A DNA stretch of 64,000 nt from Bacteroidaceae bacterium (GTDB taxonomy: Bacteria > Bacteroidota > Bacteroidia > Bacteroidales > Bacteroidaceae), in contig JAGCPY010000054.1 in the NCBI GenBank assembly GCA_017965425.1, forward strand, positions 1 to 64,000, read 5' to 3'. Numbering within the stretch: the stretch's first letter is position 1; each line of letters starts with the position of its first letter. The position numbers were made by a program, and so were the translations under genes. The notes beneath the pieces were generated by a model, which was not told the DNA's origin, did not search any database, and saw only the letters and a list, made by a program, of their open reading frames with translations. Below are positions 16,740 through 24,918 of this stretch, in pieces.

Positions 16740-17432
16740 ATGAAACGTCAACTATTTACGTGGTATGCCCTCTTGGCGCTTGTTCCTGCAATGGCCTCCA
16801 TGCCCCTCACCCTTCGGAGCGAGGAACAGGCCGAGGTTCCCCTTATGCGCGATGTCTTTGCCGCCATGCCCGATTCTGTCCTTCCCTTGGTGACGAAGAA
16901 TAACCGGCTGGATTGCATTGACTTCATCGAGAACAATATGGAAGCCAAGGTGCGCAATGCTTTCGATGAGTATGTAACCCTCGAAGCCCTCACCTCCAGC
17001 TATGCCCGCTTCCGCACAAGTGCAGCTTCATTGATGGAGCTGAAGCTTCTGCCCGTGAACGACACCACTTCCATCCTCTGCATCGTCACCACTGCTCAGA
17101 TGGGTGAGCCCGACACGTCGCGTCGCCTTGAGGACAGCAACATTCGCTTCCTTCGCTCCGACTGGTCGCCCCTGTCCTCACCCCTGACACTCGACCAACC
17201 TTCGGTGGCTTCCTTCTTCACCGTCGCGGCTCCAGACAGTTTGAGCGCGGATGCCCGGCAAGCCTATCACTCGCTGCTCTCTTTCCATCCGCTGAGGATG
17301 CAGCTTTCAGAAGATTGCACCACTTTGACCCTGACCCTCCAGACCGCTTACCTTTCCGTGGCAGAGAAAAAAGCGGTTTACGGGTTGTTGCAACCTCTTG
17401 TCTTAGAATGGAACGGCGAAAAATTCAGATAG
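16740..17432 (+). CDS. DUF3256 family protein
   Basis: A 230-residue exported protein of unknown function, typical of Bacteroidales. It has a signal peptide (MKRQLFTWYALLALVPAMAS), then the family features LMRDVFAAMPDSVLPLVTKN and RLDCIDFIENNMEAKVRN near the N-terminus, and a second half with short beta-strand-like segments (TSILCIVTTAQMGEPDTSRR). No catalytic motif is visible. The stop codon is two bases from the start of the DUF4421 gene, so the two are almost certainly co-translated. That pairing suggests a periplasmic partner for an outer-membrane barrel. Confidence 0.8.
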   Translation: MKRQLFTWYALLALVPAMASMPLTLRSEEQAEVPLMRDVFAAMPDSVLPLVTKNNRLDCIDFIENNMEAKVRNAFDEYVTLEALTSSYARFRTSAASLMELKLLPVNDTTSILCIVTTAQMGEPDTSRRLEDSNIRFLRSDWSPLSSPLTLDQPSVASFFTVAAPDSLSADARQAYHSLLSFHPLRMQLSEDCTTLTLTLQTAYLSVAEKKAVYGLLQPLVLEWNGEKFR

Positions 17433-17434
17433 AT

Positions 17435-18457
17435 ATGATGAGATACTTGTTAAGCCTTTTGCTTTTGTCTGTGTTCGTGAAGCTCGATGCGCAAGTGGAT
17501 CAACCCGCTGAGCCATTGCCCATTGACACGACCCGCGACAACGTTTTGGAGCGTGCCAACAACTTCTTGACAAAACGCTACCAGCGCAAAAACTTCGACA
17601 CCATCTATCTTGAACGTCCGCCCTATTCGTTCACAGTGAAACTGCGTGCGAACTTCTCGGGCAGCGGCATAGAAACACACGGTTTATACGAAGGTGATAC
17701 CTATCTGACCAACCTCGAAACACCCAATCGGGTGACGGCCAGTGTGGGACTGTCCTATCGTGGGGTGTCAATCGGCTTTGCGTTAAATCCTGGCAAGCTG
17801 TCCGGGCGTGACAAAGATATGGAGTTCAATATTGCTTTCTATGCCAACCGCTATGGCGTCGATGCCGCCTATCAAGACGCCCGCACCTATAGGGGATGGA
17901 GCGAAGTCAATGACGTGCGGCAATCTATTCCCGCAGACCTTCTCCACTCCAGGCTGCTCAGTGCCAGTGCCTATTATGTCTTCAACTACCGACGCTTCTC
18001 CTATCCAGCCGCTTTCACTCAAAGCTATATCCAGCGGCGCAGTGCGGGCAGCCCCATGTTGGCGCTCATTCTTTTGGGAGGGGAAATCGTGGCTCATACT
18101 GATGAGACAGAGGAGCAATCATCGATGAAAATCCGCATTGGCAACCTTGGACTCGGGGGAGGCTATGGCTACAACTGGGTGTTGCCCCATCGGTGGATGA
18201 TTCATGGCTCTGCGCTTCCCGCCTTTGTCGTGGCATCCATCAACCGCTTGACGCTTGACGGCCAACAGCAAAAGATGCCCTACAGCTTCCCGGAGCTCAT
18301 GTTGACCGAGCGCATTGCCGTCACCCACGATTTCAATTCACAACACTTCCTCGCCCTCAACTTCGTCATCACGCACTCCTTGTTCGGGAACCCCAACCGT
18401 CTGCGCATCAGCTACAACAAGTGGCGTCTGCGTCTCTGCTATGGTTTCCGCTTCTGA
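17435..18457 (+). CDS. DUF4421 family outer-membrane beta-barrel protein
   Basis: A protein of about 340 residues with signal peptide MMRYLLSLLLLSVFVKLDAQ. It shows the DUF4421 features YLERPPYSFTVKLRANFSGS, the repeated alternating hydrophobic strands (VTASVGLSYRGVSIGFALNP, MEFNIAFYANRYGVDAAYQ) and a C-terminal aromatic end (RLRLCYGFRF) that fits insertion by the Bam machinery. The function of the family is unknown. The start at 17435 lies two bases after the DUF3256 stop and opens the signal peptide; the longer frame from 17315 overlaps DUF3256 and is rejected. An adjacent Met at 17438 is equally possible. Confidence 0.82.
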   Translation: MMRYLLSLLLLSVFVKLDAQVDQPAEPLPIDTTRDNVLERANNFLTKRYQRKNFDTIYLERPPYSFTVKLRANFSGSGIETHGLYEGDTYLTNLETPNRVTASVGLSYRGVSIGFALNPGKLSGRDKDMEFNIAFYANRYGVDAAYQDARTYRGWSEVNDVRQSIPADLLHSRLLSASAYYVFNYRRFSYPAAFTQSYIQRRSAGSPMLALILLGGEIVAHTDETEEQSSMKIRIGNLGLGGGYGYNWVLPHRWMIHGSALPAFVVASINRLTLDGQQQKMPYSFPELMLTERIAVTHDFNSQHFLALNFVITHSLFGNPNRLRISYNKWRLRLCYGFRF

Positions 18458-18515
18458 TCGTCAGGGGTTCACTCCATGACCACAGCGAACAAGGTTCCCC
18501 TTCGGGACGTGTTAT

Positions 18516-19763
18516 TCAGAACTTGGTAGAGAAGATGCGTGGATTGACATTGAGCGATAGCCAGAGCCAATCTTGCCATTTCTTGTGGCAGTTCACCTTG
18601 TTCGTTACCGCTGCCATCGTTTCCGTGGCGAACATGACAGAGTAGCCGGCAGAGAGCGAGACGTCTTTCAGCAGCTGCATGGACATTTGCAGGTCCAGTT
18701 CATGGCCGAGACTGTGGCTGAGGTCCTTCACTGGTTCTGCCGTGAGCAGGCAATGGTAATCCAGCGAAAGTGCAAGAGGCTTGACGAAGGAGGTGGAAGC
18801 CCCCAGGTGGAAGTCTTGAAGTCCGCAGTCGAGCTGACCTGTGAAGTAGTCCATCGTGCCGTAAAAACGGTGATGTGTACCGTATAGCGGGTCGAAGGCG
18901 TGCTGATTGATGTTCCTGCCGTCGTTGCCGCTCAGGTAGTCATAGCCAACCCACACCTTCCAATCAGGGTCAATGCCGTAGTTGGCCAAGAGGCTTCCCA
19001 TCCATGCCGCGATGCTTTTGTTGTCGAAGGTCTTTCCTGTCTGTACATAGAACGAGGCAGCGAGATCCAGCGTCTGCCACGGATTCGAGGTCAGGTGTGT
19101 GCCAAAAGTCTGCATGTACTTCGTGTTGGCGCCGGGGTCATTGGCGGGCTTGCGTCCGATGTTCATGACAAGCAGCGAGGCGCTAAGGGGAATCTGCTGG
19201 AAGTCATGGTGTGCCCATACCGTCTGCATCAGCTTATAGGGCATGGCGCTCACGTTGTAGGCGCCGTTCCTCAAGTTTTCGTCATTCTGGTTGAAGGCGA
19301 AGATGAGGTGGGCTTTTGTGTTGTCCTGTTCGTAGCCCAGGCGCAGGGCATCGTGCCAGTTTCCAGCCACGTTCCAGTCGAGCGTGCCCAGCAGGCGTTC
19401 GTCGTCGTAGGACAGTTGCTGCCGACCCACCTGAGCGAAGAAGTGTTGGCGGAAGCGCAGCTTGGCCCAAGCCTCGTTCATGGCCACCCGGCCCTTTTTA
19501 TCCTTGATGTTGTCCTGCCCCCAGACACCTGTGTGTTGTACAGACGCTTTCATTTGCAGGTCTTTACGTTCATATCCCAAGGACAATCGTGCGCGCTCGT
19601 TCACGTAAAGCGTGCGTTTCTCTCCGTCGCCCCTTGGGGTGATGGCTCCGTTGTTGTATTCTCCCCTCGTGCGCAGCTGTGCGTCGATGGTGAAATGGTT
19701 GTCTTGTTGGGCTGTGGCTGCCAGTGTCAGCAGGAGCCCCATGATGGTCAGGTGTATTCTCAT
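18516..19763 (-). CDS. Alginate-export-type outer-membrane porin
   Basis: A 415-residue beta-barrel with signal peptide MRIHLTIMGLLLTLAATAQQ. The N-terminal region DAQLRTRGEYNNGAITPRGD, then LYVNERARLSLGYERKDLQM and AWAKLRFRQHFFAQVGRQQL, matches the alginate_exp/AlgE-like porin family, and the last residues (WLSLNVNPRIFSTKF) end in Phe as expected. Despite the family name, many Bacteroidetes members have no link to alginate and the substrate is unknown. It is the third gene of a row AICAR transformylase, small basic protein, porin. It is convergent with the DUF4421 gene. Confidence 0.8.
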   Translation of the reverse strand: MRIHLTIMGLLLTLAATAQQDNHFTIDAQLRTRGEYNNGAITPRGDGEKRTLYVNERARLSLGYERKDLQMKASVQHTGVWGQDNIKDKKGRVAMNEAWAKLRFRQHFFAQVGRQQLSYDDERLLGTLDWNVAGNWHDALRLGYEQDNTKAHLIFAFNQNDENLRNGAYNVSAMPYKLMQTVWAHHDFQQIPLSASLLVMNIGRKPANDPGANTKYMQTFGTHLTSNPWQTLDLAASFYVQTGKTFDNKSIAAWMGSLLANYGIDPDWKVWVGYDYLSGNDGRNINQHAFDPLYGTHHRFYGTMDYFTGQLDCGLQDFHLGASTSFVKPLALSLDYHCLLTAEPVKDLSHSLGHELDLQMSMQLLKDVSLSAGYSVMFATETMAAVTNKVNCHKKWQDWLWLSLNVNPRIFSTKF

Positions 19764-19777
19764 AGGTCGTTCTCTCT

Positions 19778-20035
19778 CTATTTATGTCGGTTGGCCCTTG
19801 CCCGTCTGATATCGGCTTTTTTCTTGGCCGATGCCGAGCCGTGTGAGCCGGTGACATAGCCTTTCTTCTTGGCCTTGGTCTTCACTTTGTTGCCGTTGTC
19901 TTTCGTGGAGCCTTTGCCTGCCCCTCGGAAGGTGATGCCCTGCATGATGACGGTGTCGATGTCGTCGTGCGTGACGGTTGCAGCCTCTCTTCGCAAGGAG
20001 GGGCGTGTGATGTCTTGTGGATTGTTGTCTGCCAT
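19778..20035 (-). CDS. Small basic protein of unknown function
   Basis: An 85-residue protein with an acidic first third (MADNNPQDITRPSLRREAAT) and a strongly basic, Lys/Arg-rich C-terminal half (KVKTKAKKKGYVTGS, KKKADIRRARANRHK). There is no signal peptide or membrane segment. It fits exactly between its neighbours, 45 bp after the AICAR transformylase gene and 14 bp before the porin gene. The basic tail would suit binding to RNA, DNA or the ribosome, but I recognise no family. An overlapping frame of similar length in another phase is judged to be a shadow. Confidence 0.55.
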   Translation of the reverse strand: MADNNPQDITRPSLRREAATVTHDDIDTVIMQGITFRGAGKGSTKDNGNKVKTKAKKKGYVTGSHGSASAKKKADIRRARANRHK

Positions 20036-20080
20036 GGTGAAGCGTAATAATAATCAAGAAGGGGTGTTGGGGGTATGTTC

Positions 20081-21265
20081 TTAATGGTGGAACAATCTCA
20101 CTCCGGTGAATGCCATTGCGATGCCATACTTGTTGCAGGTGTCGATGACATGGTCGTCGCGCACGCTTCCTCCGGCTTGCGCCACATACTGCACTCCGCT
20201 TTTGTGTGCCCGTTCGATGTTATCGCCGAAGGGGAAGAACGCGTCGCTGCCGAGGCAGACGCCCGTGTTCTGTGCAATCCACTGCGCTTTTTCCTCGCGA
20301 GTGAGGGGTTCAGGCCGCTGGGTGAAGAACTGTTGCCACTGTCTGTCGGCAAGGACGTCGTCGTGGTCGTCGGAGATATAGATGTCGATGGTGTTGTCTC
20401 GGTCGGCGCGTCGGATGCCAGGCACGAAGGGCAGGTTCATCACCTTCGGATGCTGTCGCAGCCACCAGATGTCGGCCTTTTGTCCGGCGAGGCGTGTGCA
20501 GTGTATGCGGCTCTGTTGTCCGGCACCGATGCCGATGGCCTGTCCGTCCTTGACGTAGCAGACACTGTTGCTCTGTGTGTATTTCAGCGTGATAAGGGCG
20601 ATGATGAGGTCGCGGCGTTTGTCTTCGGGAAAGTCCTTGTTTTCGGTGGGTATGTTTTGGAAGAGCGAGGGGTCGTCGAGGCGAATCTCGTTTCGTCCCT
20701 GCTCGAAGGTGATGCCGAAGACCTGTTTTCGCTCGATGGGTGTGGGGCGGTAGTCGGTGTCGATTTGGATGACGTTGTAGGTGCCCTTGCGCTTTTCTCT
20801 GAGGATTTCCAGCGCCTCGTCGGTGTAGCCCGGAGCGATGATGCCGTCCGACACTTCGCGTTTGATGAGCAAAGCCGTGGCACGGTCGCAGGTGTCGGAG
20901 AGGGCGATGAAGTCGCCATAGCTCGACATGCGGTCTGCTCCTCTGGCACGGGCGTAGGCCGAGGCGATGGGGGTGAGTTCAAACGGAACGTCATCCACCC
21001 AATAGATTTTGCGCAACGTGTCCGTCAGCGGCAGTCCGATGGCGGCTCCGGCGGGCGAAACATGCTTGAACGAGGCGGCAGCAGGCACGCCCGTGGCGGC
21101 TTTCAGCTCGCGCACCAGTTGCCAAGCGTTCAGGGCATCGAGGAAATTGATGTAGCCGGGGCGTCCGCTCAACACCTGAAGGGGCAGCTCTGAGCCGTCG
21201 GCCATGAAGATGCGTGAAGGTTTCTGATTCGGGTTGCATCCGTACTTGAGTTGCAGTTCTGTCAT
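20081..21265 (-). CDS. purH: Standalone AICAR transformylase (PurH C-terminal type)
   Basis: A 394-residue phosphoribosylaminoimidazolecarboxamide formyltransferase, which adds the last formyl group in purine synthesis using 10-formyl-tetrahydrofolate. Motifs are the N-terminal LKYGCNPNQKPSRIF, the catalytic Lys-His in ASFKHVSPAGAA, SAYARARGADRMSSYGDF, and the C-terminal GSDAFFPFGDNIERAHKSGV with YVAQAGGSVRDD. The IMP cyclohydrolase (MGS-like) half of normal bifunctional PurH is absent, and the first Met of this domain opens the gene, so this is a separate short form and not a truncation. A strong consensus promoter at 21298-21329 fixes the start at 21265; the ATG at 21328 lies inside the promoter. 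IMP cyclohydrolase must be encoded elsewhere. Confidence 0.92.
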   Translation of the reverse strand: MTELQLKYGCNPNQKPSRIFMADGSELPLQVLSGRPGYINFLDALNAWQLVRELKAATGVPAAASFKHVSPAGAAIGLPLTDTLRKIYWVDDVPFELTPIASAYARARGADRMSSYGDFIALSDTCDRATALLIKREVSDGIIAPGYTDEALEILREKRKGTYNVIQIDTDYRPTPIERKQVFGITFEQGRNEIRLDDPSLFQNIPTENKDFPEDKRRDLIIALITLKYTQSNSVCYVKDGQAIGIGAGQQSRIHCTRLAGQKADIWWLRQHPKVMNLPFVPGIRRADRDNTIDIYISDDHDDVLADRQWQQFFTQRPEPLTREEKAQWIAQNTGVCLGSDAFFPFGDNIERAHKSGVQYVAQAGGSVRDDHVIDTCNKYGIAMAFTGVRLFHH

Positions 21266-21297
21266 AACGTGAAAGGTTTTGTTGTTTGTTTGCGGTG

Positions 21298-21329
21298 CAA
21301 AGATAAGGAATAATCTCCGAACCGCCAAA
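21298..21329 (-). promoter_or_regulatory. Promoter of the AICAR transformylase operon
   Basis: On the minus strand: TTTG (21326-21329), 20-nt spacer, TATCTTTG (21298-21305). A full consensus match, with the start codon about 25 nt after the predicted transcription start. Confidence 0.85.
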
Positions 21330-21558
21330 TCTGGAGGCCTCTCTTCTTGGTGTATGTCAGCTTTTTTGACGAAAAAGGCGCCTAAGAAGAAACGAAAGAA
21401 AAAGAACGAAAAAAGATTTTCCCCCGCACCCCTTTTTCAAATAAAGAAAGAAAAATAAAGAAAAGAAGAAACCACCACCACCACCAAAAGCGACGTGAAT
21501 TTCTGAAATAATGGTGGAGTATGTAAAGATTATTTATTCTGTTTGGACTTTGTCGCGA
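21330..21558. other. Intergenic stretch without a gene
   Basis: Purine-rich sequence (AAAGAAAGAAAAATAAAG type) and a short run of CCA triplets (21471-21486). No open frame with coding character and no clear hairpin were seen. Confidence 0.5.
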
Positions 21559-21646
21559 ACGTGCAGGCACGAGGTCAGGAAGGTGTGCTCCTTCTGCCTG
21601 AAACGTATAGACCTTCCGTCAGGATCGTATGGACCTTCCAGCCCTC
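21559..21646 (+). repeat. 22-nt-period array 2, upstream of putA
   Basis: Units start at 21559, 21581, 21603 and 21625, exactly 22 nt apart. The last two are ACGTATAGACCTTCC and TCGTATGGACCTTCC. The array ends about 60 nt before the putA promoter, in the same relative place as array 1. Confidence 0.8.
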
Positions 21647-21704
21647 TCGTCCAGCGTTCAGAGCTGTTTTTTCTGAGGCGAAACAAAAAAAGTGTGGGAA
21701 ATAT

Positions 21705-21734
21705 TTTGTGGTTCAAAGTTTGTCCGTAACTTTG
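21705..21734 (+). promoter_or_regulatory. Promoter of putA
   Basis: TTTG (21705-21708), 18-nt spacer, TAACTTTG (21727-21734). The ATG follows 32 nt later. Confidence 0.75.
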
Positions 21735-21766
21735 CACCTGAAAGGCATTAAAAAAACAGATTTACC

Positions 21767-24700
21767 ATGATGACCGAACCGAAACTACCTACAACCCAAG
21801 AAGTTTTCGCCTGGATGCGCAAGCTCTATGACGAAAGCTATGCGGGACTCACCAGTACCGAGAAAAGCGAACAGCACATGTATGGCACGATGGTGACCAC
21901 CCCCACCGACAAGAAATTCATCGTCCGCATGTTGGACGAAACCAGCCAGATCCGCGATAACCAGAAACTGGCGTTGCGCGTGAAGGAACTCATCGATCAA
22001 TATGGCATTCCCAAGTTCCTCGACACCACCGACCACGCTCTCTTCTGGATGTACCAGAAGTTCGCATACTTGCCTCTCTTTAATTGGGCTGCCGTGCCCA
22101 TCATCAAGTGGAGACTGCGACGCGACACCAGCCGCGTCATTATCAATGCCGCACGTCCCAGTCTGACCGAACATCTGGCCAACCGCTTCCGCGACGACAT
22201 CGGGCAGAATGTCAACCTCTTGGGAGAGGTGGTGCTGGGAGAGGCCGAGGCCGACAAACGCTACCATTCTTACTTCGAGGCCCTGAAAGAACCCGACATC
22301 AGCTATATCTCCGTGAAGATTTCCGGCATCTATGCCCAAACCCACGCCCTGAACTACAAGGAGTGCTACCCCGAACTCATCCGCCGCATCTCTGCCCTCT
22401 ATCAGGCCGCCATCGACAACCCCTACACCGACGCCAACGGCGTGACGAAGCCCAAGTTCATCAATCTGGACATGGAGGAATATAAAGACGCGCACCTGAC
22501 GATGCGGGTCTTCAAGGACGTGCTCTCGTTGCCGCAGTTCAAGAACTATGAGGCGGGCATCGTCGTGCAGGCTTATCTGCCCGATGCCGAGGGCTTCCAG
22601 CAGGAACTCCTGGAGTTTGCCCGCAAGCGCGTGGCCGACGGCGGTTCACCCATCAAGATGAGAATCGTCAAGGGCTGCAACCTGGACATGGAGAACATCG
22701 TCAGCGACCTGCGAGGCTGGCCCAACCCCGTGAGAAAGAGCAAGACGGAAGTCGATGCCAACTACCTGCACCTCATCGAACGCGGCTTGAAGCCAGAGAA
22801 CGCCCGCGTGTTGCACATCGGCATGGCGTCGCACAACCTCTTCACCATCTCCTACGCCTATTTGCTGACCCAGCTCTACCAAACGCCCAAGGACTGCTTC
22901 TGCTTTGAGATGCTGGAGGGCATGGCCAACCATGTCTGGCGTGCGCAGAAGAAGCTGGGCAACCATGTGATTCTCTACACGCCCGTCGTGAAAAAGGAGA
23001 ACTTCCTCAATGCCATCAGCTACCTCGTCCGTCGCATGGACGAGAACACCGCCCCCGACAACTTCCTGACACACAGCTTCTCTCTGAAACCCGACACGCC
23101 TCAATGGAAGGAGCTGCAACAGCAGTTTACCGATGCCTACAACATGAAGGACCATCTCGACCACACACCGACGCGCACGCAGGACAGGAACAAGGAACCA
23201 GAGGTGAAGGCGTTCCCGCTTGGCGCCGTTTCGACGTTCCAGAACGAGCCGGATACAGACTTCGACCGCGAGTGCAACCAGCAGTGGGTGGAGAAGATTT
23301 TCGAGAAGTGGAGAGCGGGTGGAGCCGCTGAGCTGACCTCGCTCCGTGCCGACCTGTGCGGCTGCCTTTGCGCATCGGTGGGAAAGACGATTGAGGAAGC
23401 CGACGCGGAAGTCTCTGCGGCCATCGACTATTGCCGCTACTATGCCTTCTGTGTGAGCCAGTTGGAGAAGCTTGACGACCTCGACTTCCTGCCCCGAGGC
23501 ACGGTGACGGTCACGGCCACTTGGAACGCTCCTTTGGCAGCGCCCGTGGGCATCATCGCCGCCGCCCTGGCGACCGGTAACAAATGTGTGCTGAAGTCAG
23601 ACAGCTTGGCCTTGCCCGTGGCACGGCTCTTCGTTCAGGCTTTCCGCCATGCCGGCGTGACGTCGGAGCAACTGCAATTCGATGAGACGGGGAAGACGTT
23701 GGAGGCTGTGCAGCCAGCGGGTTCGAAGAACGCCATCATCCTGACGGCGAAGGGCGACCGTTGCCATGCCATCATGAATGCGTGCCACTCGGCCTTCACG
23801 GGGGCTGGTCAGAAAGCCGCCTCTTGTTCGCTGTTGCTGGTCGAAAGGTCGGTGTATGAGAGCGAGGATTTCATGGAGAAGCTGACGGATTGCGCGTCGT
23901 CGCTGATGTGCGGACCCGTGTGGAACGCGGGCAACATCGTGGGCCCGATGATCACGAACAGGAACGACCGTTTGCAGCGTGCCCTGGAGCTGGAAGAGGG
24001 TGAACGCTGGCTGGTGGCTCCGCAGTTCGTGGATGAGGACCATTTTATCCTGCGTCCGACGGTCAAGGTGGATGTGCGTCCTGGTTCCTACACGTTCCGC
24101 ACGCCGCTCTTTGCCCCGTTGCTGGCGGTGACGCCGTTCGACACGCTGGAGCAAGCCGTGGAGATGGTGAACGGACTGGGCTTCGGCCTCTGTTCGGGAC
24201 TGCAATCGCTGGACGAGGAAGAGCAACGTTACTGGAAACGGCACATCCACGCGGCAAACCTCTACATCAACCGTGGCATCACGGGGGCCGTGGTCGGGCG
24301 ACAGCCTTTTGGTAAGGACATATGGAAGAGCGGTGGCCCGAACTATGTATTTCGCTTTTTCGACATCGCGGAGAGGGCAGGCATGAAGACCGACTACCGC
24401 CGGTCGTACGCGGAATGGTATGAGCTTGAGTTCCGCCATGCCTGTAACCTACATCCCGAAATCCGTGGTGAGCAGAACATCTTCCGCTATTTGCCGCTTT
24501 CGGGAATGGTGTTGCGTCTTTTCGGCGATGAGAAACCGGAGCAGGTGCAGATGGTTGTCGCTGCGGCGAACACCGTGGGCACGCCGTTGACCATTTCTGC
24601 GGAGGTTGGGACAGACATGGAACAGTGGAACCTGAAAAACGTCAGGTTGAAGACCGAAACGCTGGAACGCTTTTGCCGGCATATCAAGGACTTCGAGCGT

Positions 24701-24889
24701 GTTCGCGTGATTGCCCAGCAGGTTCCCGACGAGGTGCTCAGGGCAGCAGCTGCGTGCGGAAGGAGCATAGAACAGGCCGTGCCCGTCTGCAACGGACGTG
24801 TTGAACTTCTGCGCTATGTGAGGGAACAGTCTATCTCGAACGAGTATCACCGCTACGGCTCACAAATTGAAGTGCCAAAGATAGAATAG
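21767..24889 (+). CDS. putA: Bifunctional proline dehydrogenase / P5C dehydrogenase-type protein
   Basis: A 1040-residue fusion. The N-terminal half (about 70-440) is a FAD-dependent proline dehydrogenase barrel (SVKISGIYAQTHALNYKEC, KMRIVKGCNLDMENIV, ARVLHIGMASHNLFTISYAY, CFEMLEGMANHVW). The C-terminal half (about 500-1000) has the aldehyde dehydrogenase fold (NAGNIVGPMI, TPLFAPLLAVTPFDTLEQAV, NLYINRGITGAVVGRQPFG, SGGPNYVFRFF). Together they would oxidise proline to glutamate. The second domain is odd. Where the catalytic motif GQ[KR]CSA is expected the sequence reads GQKAASCS (Ala684, with Cys687 three residues later), and the general-base motif E[ST]GGKNA reads PAGSKNA (650-656). P5C dehydrogenase activity is therefore uncertain. 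The gene has a good promoter and a 22-nt repeat array upstream. Confidence 0.88.
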   Translation: MMTEPKLPTTQEVFAWMRKLYDESYAGLTSTEKSEQHMYGTMVTTPTDKKFIVRMLDETSQIRDNQKLALRVKELIDQYGIPKFLDTTDHALFWMYQKFAYLPLFNWAAVPIIKWRLRRDTSRVIINAARPSLTEHLANRFRDDIGQNVNLLGEVVLGEAEADKRYHSYFEALKEPDISYISVKISGIYAQTHALNYKECYPELIRRISALYQAAIDNPYTDANGVTKPKFINLDMEEYKDAHLTMRVFKDVLSLPQFKNYEAGIVVQAYLPDAEGFQQELLEFARKRVADGGSPIKMRIVKGCNLDMENIVSDLRGWPNPVRKSKTEVDANYLHLIERGLKPENARVLHIGMASHNLFTISYAYLLTQLYQTPKDCFCFEMLEGMANHVWRAQKKLGNHVILYTPVVKKENFLNAISYLVRRMDENTAPDNFLTHSFSLKPDTPQWKELQQQFTDAYNMKDHLDHTPTRTQDRNKEPEVKAFPLGAVSTFQNEPDTDFDRECNQQWVEKIFEKWRAGGAAELTSLRADLCGCLCASVGKTIEEADAEVSAAIDYCRYYAFCVSQLEKLDDLDFLPRGTVTVTATWNAPLAAPVGIIAAALATGNKCVLKSDSLALPVARLFVQAFRHAGVTSEQLQFDETGKTLEAVQPAGSKNAIILTAKGDRCHAIMNACHSAFTGAGQKAASCSLLLVERSVYESEDFMEKLTDCASSLMCGPVWNAGNIVGPMITNRNDRLQRALELEEGERWLVAPQFVDEDHFILRPTVKVDVRPGSYTFRTPLFAPLLAVTPFDTLEQAVEMVNGLGFGLCSGLQSLDEEEQRYWKRHIHAANLYINRGITGAVVGRQPFGKDIWKSGGPNYVFRFFDIAERAGMKTDYRRSYAEWYELEFRHACNLHPEIRGEQNIFRYLPLSGMVLRLFGDEKPEQVQMVVAAANTVGTPLTISAEVGTDMEQWNLKNVRLKTETLERFCRHIKDFERVRVIAQQVPDEVLRAAAACGRSIEQAVPVCNGRVELLRYVREQSISNEYHRYGSQIEVPKIE

Positions 24890-24918
24890 TTTTTTTGTTC
24901 AGGCCACGGGCTTGAGGC

